From NCBI GenBank assembly GCA_026874595.1, contig CM049313.1, positions 61,988,659 through 62,052,658 on the forward strand: a stretch of 64,000 bases of DNA. The letters run 5' to 3'. Numbering within the stretch: position 1 is the stretch's first letter; every line of letters starts with the position of its first letter. The position numbers and the translations under genes are program-made. This document shows positions 58,130 to 64,000 of this stretch, in pieces. Source of the DNA: Sipunculus nudus. Its lineage: Eukaryota; Annelida; Sipuncula; Golfingiida; Sipunculidae. The notes beneath the pieces are model-generated. The model saw only the letters and a list, made by a program, of their open reading frames with translations, did not search any database and had not been told where the DNA came from.

Positions 58130-58690
58130 TCCACAAAGGAATAATTATAAGGGGCTATTCCTTTGTCCCTGAGTAGAAGCCGCCGTATGCAGTTGTTCCG
58201 CCACTCGCCAGGTCAACCCGTGTTTCTGACCCATGACAATGATTTACAGGATATGTGCACGTATGAATGAACGACTGATTAGTAGATGCTGGCGGGGTTT
58301 CAAAGTCCGCAAGAGTTTGAGGACCATTTGTTTTAGTGTGTGTATCCCCCCCCTCTCTCAAGGGCTTCCTTTTGAAAAAAAAAATCAAACAACCCATAAA
58401 TCGGCCCAATTTTTAAAACCATGGTTATCATGGAAAGATACTTCTGAGTGTATAAATAAATCAACATACCTGTAAACCTATAAAACGGTGACCGTGTAAA
58501 GGGTCTCAGTTCTTTGTGTCCACTCAACGGAAAATTGCTCTCTATTAAAAGATTCATGTAGTCATGTGTTCCGCGCTTGAATTTAAAATCTTTACCTACT
58601 TTTGACAGAGTAAAATTCCTTAACAGGCGTTATAATGGAAATGGGGTTCAGTGGGGATGACAGATCGCCTCCTGAAAAAGCGTGACAGAC
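58130..58690. repeat. Old segmental duplication, copy 1 (exon-like on minus strand)
   Basis: Aligns in patches with 58790-59500. Shared landmarks are CATTTGTCCC/CCTTTGTCCC, AAACCATGGTTWTCATGGAAAGATA, a Cys/His-containing stretch and CGCCTCCTGAAAAAGCGT at the right end. Minus-strand translation of 58155-58260 ends HCHGSETRVDLASG...YSGTKE then stop. A donor-like CAG/GTATGT on the minus strand near 58470 occurs in both copies. Confidence 0.5.
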
Positions 58691-58789
58691 GAAAATTGTT
58701 TTGCTGAACATTTGAAGAGGGTAAGGGTAAAGACTCATCAATAGTCCATTTCATTTTGGAGGTAAAAAGGATAACCACAATATAAATTT

Positions 58790-59500
58790 AATTATAAAAC
58801 AGTATGACAAAGGACCATTCATTTGTCCCCGTGTGGAAGCCACTCGCAAGGTGAACTTGTGTTACTGAAGCATGACAGTGTTCACACACGAAATGCATAC
58901 ACGTGAACACGTGACTGATATTAAAGGAGATCCTGGTGGAGGTCTGTACGCCCTGACGACAAATTTTAGTTTGTTATCAACTTAAAGATGTAATGGTGAT
59001 ATTTTTTCATGTTTCATCATTCCTACAGACAACGGATCTTAACAAATATATGTGAACCCCCCACCCTCAGACCCAACCCCCACCCAACCCAATGATAAGT
59101 TATGGGGCTTCTTTTTAAAAAAAAAACCTCATAAAACACACGACGTTGCCGAATATTTTAAACCATGGTTTTCATGGAAAGATATTTTTGAATGTATAAA
59201 AATCAACATACCTGTAACCTATATAAAAAATGTCAAACGGTGGTCACATCACCGGATTCAGTGCCCAGTGTTGACCAAACTGAAAAGCCCTCGCATTGAA
59301 AGCGGAGTCATGTTGTCCTTGGATTAAAAACCTTTACTTCATTTGAGAGAAGTTACAATGGATATGAGGGATCAATGGTGATAAAAGTGGACCCGCGTGA
59401 CCGCGTGTTGCACGGATATGCCTTTTTGGCAGGACATGCGCTCAGGCCACGGTCTTAACAGGCCAGTGAAAATCCCCGAGGCGCCTCCTGAAAAAGCGTC
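58790..59500. repeat. Old segmental duplication, copy 2 (exon-like on minus strand)
   Basis: Counterpart of 58130-58690, about 150 bp longer. On the minus strand HCHASVTQVHLASG and HTGTNE are recognisably similar to copy 1. The CAG/GTATGT donor lies near 59212. No known protein family is recognised, and the copy has lost the downstream stop. Confidence 0.45.
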
Positions 59501-60776
59501 GAAGGCGTGGAGGACCTAGTAGCACAAAAGAAATAGGGGCACCTAATGGGTAAATATTAAAATTATTAATTATACAGCTTAATATGACATAATCCCGCAA
59601 AATAAAACAAACTTGTCCTAGAAGAGCACACCACCGATACGTCTGCCGAATTTGGAGAGTTAAATCAGAACGGAAGCAGGTAAACCCTGGTCTAGAAAAA
59701 ACCCAACTCCGTAATAATTATATAGATAATAATCATCAATCCATTATTTTAAAAAAATTCAAGGCTACGATTTATCTAACTAGAAATAACTTAGAAGTAC
59801 AATATTATTTAAGAGTTTCTTCGACTAATGAGCTTTTTAAAGTTAAGTAAAATATGACAATAAAGACAATTTCGGTTCTTCTTCTGTTTGTACAATCTTA
59901 ACGTAAAATGGCGGTTGCCTGTGGAAAGAATAGTTTTCACGATTTTTCTAACAGTAAAATAACTTTCGTAATACCAAAAGATGATCTGTTATGAAATAAA
60001 AAAAGATGATAAATGAAACATATCGGTGCTTCTCCTTTTTAGCTATTATACCGAAAGCAAAAAAATCTATGGAAAAATCGAGTCCCGCAGATTTATAACG
60101 GAAAACACGAAATAGGTTGTTTTATAAAGGGAACCCAGCGCTTTGCTAATGGCAGGCAGAGTCACCACTATAAACTTACTTAACACCCTGAAACCTGACA
60201 TTATGAGCCGTAAATGAAATAATTGTATTATTTATATTGATGAAACCACATGGTACTCTTTATGAGTATTAGGTTTAGTACTCCTGGCCTGGGAATCTGT
60301 CTTTTTGCTCTGATTTACTATGATGCAGTAATTAACGGTTATCCGAGTGTGAGTATTTTTAATGAATCACTGATATTCCGCTTCTTTGGTAAAACGACCA
60401 TACATCATAATATTTTTCCTTTGGTCTGAGAAAAACATTTTTTTTTCAGGAAGAAGAAAGTAATTACAATTTCGTAAAGGATATTTTCAATCATGGCTTT
60501 ATATTAACATATGGTTTGTAAATAACCCAGGATTCCCTGACCTCACGCCTGTAGATAATGCGCGACTTATATGCTTCATAATTCTGAGCAGAAAGCATAT
60601 TGATCTTGATAATAGTGGCATAAAAGACCCCATTTCCATAACTGTAAGAAATTTGGATATTCTTAGAGAAGTTGAGATAAGGGCTTCAGGGGCGGGCCAA
60701 AGATTCAGAAAATGAGGGGTCCAACCCCGGAGGACTATTGACAAAACCAAAAATACGTCCCCAGGTCCGGAAAGGT
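59501..60776. other. Non-coding stretch, nothing recognised
   Basis: No supportable gene. The stretch near 60690-60776 is repeat-like (GGGGTCC and its complement recur). Confidence 0.45.
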
Positions 60777-60788
60777 GGGGGGGGGGGG
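60777..60788. repeat. Poly-G tract (12 nt)
   Basis: Uninterrupted 12-G run followed by TCCAGG. The 103-codon frame that starts here at GTG is not considered a gene. Confidence 0.95.
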
Positions 60789-63700
60789 TCCAGGTCGCAA
60801 AATTGGTCTGAAACCCTTAAAAAAGGTTGCGATGGCCGAAAAAGAGGGGTCCGGAACCCTTGAATCCGCTTCTGGGCTTTTAAGGGCTTTCAGAGATGCA
60901 TGCCAGTTGTCAACGGCCAATTTATGGGCTGGCAGCGGCCATATGTACAAGAAAAGAGAATTGGGAGTAACGCTTAAGTCATATGATGTCATGTCAAACA
61001 TTTATAGAGTCTTAATTACCATGCATGAGAGCCCATTAAAAATAAAAGACATCCCCCAAGCAAAATCGTATATTTTTAAAAACTGATACACGATGTAGAT
61101 TTAAGAAATAACTTGATTAATTATTCGATCGGAGACTGCCATTCCACATAGTTCAGAGGCATAATAATTAGACTATCACCTTGGAGAGTTTGAATGTCCT
61201 TATCTGCAAATGTCAAAATTGATCTTTACATGTTCCTGAATCATCTGTATTCTTGTCTGCTTGAGATAATGTATGTGACTTATTTATGGTACAAGGAACG
61301 ATGCTATAATTAATAGTTTAATGATCTAACTATCATAATCTGGAAATTGGAAATGAAGCAAAACAAATTGTACGATGAAGAACCATGGGAATAATCAGTG
61401 ATAACGGACCAGTAGATAAGTTATCAAGGAAAATCAGGAAATTCTCTTAGGGGGAGGGTATAATACCATTTAATCTACTAATTGCCAGAGGTAAATAACT
61501 AAATACTAAACCTTGCTGGCAAAGAACAGTGCTGGCAAAGAAGCATCCAGCTAAATTTGACATTAACTCTTAATGACATGTATTGCAAATACAGCTATTA
61601 AAACATGACATAACTTCCCATTTAATCTTTTAATTGTAATTTGTAACAGTGACCCATTAAGCTTAATCTTAAATGTGTATGTGTACGTGTTATGGAGGTT
61701 TAGTTTCTTTCCTTCCCTATATCCTCATTGTGAAATTACATTCCCAATATATTTTTAGCAGAAACGTTGCCAGATATCCAGAATAATTAATATTATTTGG
61801 ATGACAACTGAAATGTACGCACATATCCATCTCTTGCACAAGAAAGGCCATGTCACCACGTCCAGTGATGCTTATAGCTACAAATCAGCAACCGGAGTCC
61901 TTCAAGGAAATATATTTTGGAAAAAACAGGACTGCTCAACATCTGACTAGCTTGAAATAGATAAACAAACCATAAACTGCAAAGGATAAAGAACTAGCAA
62001 CTCGTGGGCGGCATTTTGTAACAGCTCGGAATAAAACGCCCTAAACGGAGAAAGAAAACGCCATCTGCTACCATAAACATTGATAAACATAACCACCCGG
62101 AACGACCCAGCCATCTTGGTTCCTCCCTTTGAATTATCGAAAACACTGAATTTCTCCATAAGTCATGTAACTATAAGATCCCTTTGAACCCACTGAGCAA
62201 ACGATACGTTGAAAATGCACGAGATGTGGATCAGTGCAGACAACCTAAAAGCATGGCTTTATCATGCCTCTATCAGGAGTTAATATGTCTTCTTTACAAA
62301 AGATTCTTTAACATATGCTAGATAGCGGACTATGTCAGTCACTGGTATTCTGGGTGGCCTTTGTTCTGGCGGGCAGGGCTGACTTGTGATGTTACCAGTG
62401 AGTAAATCTCCCTGCTTGGATTCATGTATTTTCTAAGTATAAGTAAGGTATAGACATCTAATTAGGATTCTGGTAATATTCAAAATAATGTGATCCACAA
62501 TCCTAGCGGACTTATATAATGCTGTCTCTTATTTCTTTCTAGTTTTAATTATGTCACGAAGGGATATATTAGTCTTGTAAAAGTTAGTTTACCTGCGGTA
62601 ACGTAGTTGAACGAAATTCATTCGACGTCCATCCGTCTTGTTCAACTCCCGGTTAATGTTTTTTTTTTCTGGTGGCATGATAACTCCGAAAATTGTTAAT
62701 AACTAATTACTATGACATTCTGTGTGGCTTTGGTACATAGGATAAATTATTTAAAATTAAAAGTGTTTTATTTTTCCGGCCAAAGACCTGCCACTTTTGC
62801 TGACGTGTGTCGGAAGAATATGGTCTTCAGGAGTTAGATGCGATTAAAAATTGTGACGTTATTTCGAAAACGAAATCCGGATTAAGCGGAAGTATTCGCT
62901 CTATCAGTTTTCTAATTATCTCAGGGATGCGGTGTTACACGACTGGTCAAAGAGTGCAAGTATATAACGTAGAAAGATGACAGGTTGTTATCAATGCAAC
63001 ATATTTTCGCATTGTTGTGTCTCCTTGGTCATAAATCATGAATGACATTTTAAAAAAATTCTCTGCATTAAATATTAATTATAAATTAATATGCCGAGCT
63101 TGTAATGTGTGTATGACATAATCTTATATTTCAATATCAGTCGTAGTGGAAACCCCGCAAAGGTAGAGGGATTATATTATTTTCCATTTTCCAAAAATTT
63201 CGCTTTATCCTTTTACGTGTTGCTCTTGGATTATAAAAACGCTCCCTAAAATAGAACGTCACTGTGAAATCGTGGATAAAAGTTAGCTGCTATTTTTTAA
63301 CAAAGACTTGCTTCAAAAGAATTACGTGTAAAAAGCACATGAAAAATTGCTCCCAAAAACCCTTTGACACACCATTGGAATTACCGACCAGGATTTGTCA
63401 GCTGTATTCGTGTGGTAGACGAAAAGATGCAGGCAAAACATAAAGAGATTTATTTTTGTTCACACTAACAACAGCCCATATTTGCAGAATGATTGTGTCC
63501 AAGGCAAAGGGTGTTATCAGGAAAGGACAAAGCAGTAATAAAATCTGGTAATATGTCAGGAGCATCGGCAATAGGTTTGCATCAGTCTCGATAATTTTCT
63601 TACCGACAAAACCTTATCGGTAATAAACGCCTGTGCGTTTTTTCCCTTCCATCAGCTTTCAGATATCCCAGAGGAATTTGCTTCACGTGTTTCTCTGGGA

Positions 63701-64000
63701 CTTTCTGGATACAAGGAAAAAACATATCAGTAGATTAGTCACGTCAGTCTTTTTATCGCGGGATTGAGGCCGGGAGGTCGCTGACATTACAGAATTTTTT
63801 TCTTTTAATTCTTACATTGTAATTGAAATTATTGCATTTGCGGCAATGAAGAGTTAAGCACATTATTATAAAATATGACCGGTCATACATGGGCATATGT
63901 GGCAATAAAAATGTAAAATTTCAGTTCTTTTCATTACGTTGACTTGGATCTAAATACACGCAGTATGCTATATGTATTCTAAAATTAACTCCTGCATCTA
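60789..64000. other. Non-coding stretch, nothing recognised
   Basis: About 3.2 kb of AT-rich DNA without a supportable gene, RNA, transposon end or repeat. Confidence 0.5.

Overview
The window looks like gene-poor, AT-rich nuclear DNA from an invertebrate animal, most likely a mollusc and probably a bivalve. Four things suggest this: dense MITE-type DNA transposons, tRNA-derived SINEs, a Ty3/gypsy LTR family with integrase ahead of reverse transcriptase, and modular elements with a tandem-repeat core, a GACGG tract and a terminal hairpin. The last resemble the bivalve 'pearl' or Helentron-like elements. The species assignment is inference. No complete protein-coding gene is visible. The only host-like coding candidate is a short terminal exon on the minus strand near 25.6-25.8 kb, followed by a poly(A) signal.

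Layout. 1-14.7 kb: mostly featureless DNA with a palindromic MITE (5.27-5.49 kb), a Mutator-like foldback element with 9-bp target duplication (6.47-6.87 kb), a near-perfect 978-bp tandem duplication (7.81-9.77 kb) abutting a tRNA-like sequence, and a long hairpin (13.88-14.05 kb). 14.76-15.63 kb: a solo LTR. 19.88-22.95 kb: a rearranged relative of the same LTR family. It reads LTR, primer-binding site, RNase H, polypurine tract, LTR, pol linker, integrase, partial RT. The two pol fragments break at almost the same codons, as if one element had been circularly permuted. 23.5-25.0 kb: an old repeat pair, one copy carrying a CpG-rich Harbinger-like MITE and the other preserving the empty site.

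25-38.6 kb is largely unannotatable. Exceptions are a mariner-type MITE (29.64-30.29 kb) and a SINE (33.40-33.65 kb). 38.67-42.0 kb holds a tandem-core element whose units carry nuclear-receptor-like half-sites, plus an exact 53-bp fragment copied 2.3 kb away. 42.33-43.18 kb is a GC-rich block with opposed GTCG-type repeats. 53.15-53.30 kb is a near-perfect inverted repeat in which each arm, read on its own strand, folds as a type I hammerhead self-cleaving ribozyme. This is the most striking signal in the window. 54.1-56.75 kb is an 18-copy 127/128-bp minisatellite inside a pearl-like element. 58.1-59.5 kb is an old duplicated segment with exon-like conservation on the minus strand.

The sequence is best read as a transposable-element landscape. 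Homopolymer G or C tracts of 9-16 nt recur unusually often (13 counted). No genes form an operon or pathway here.
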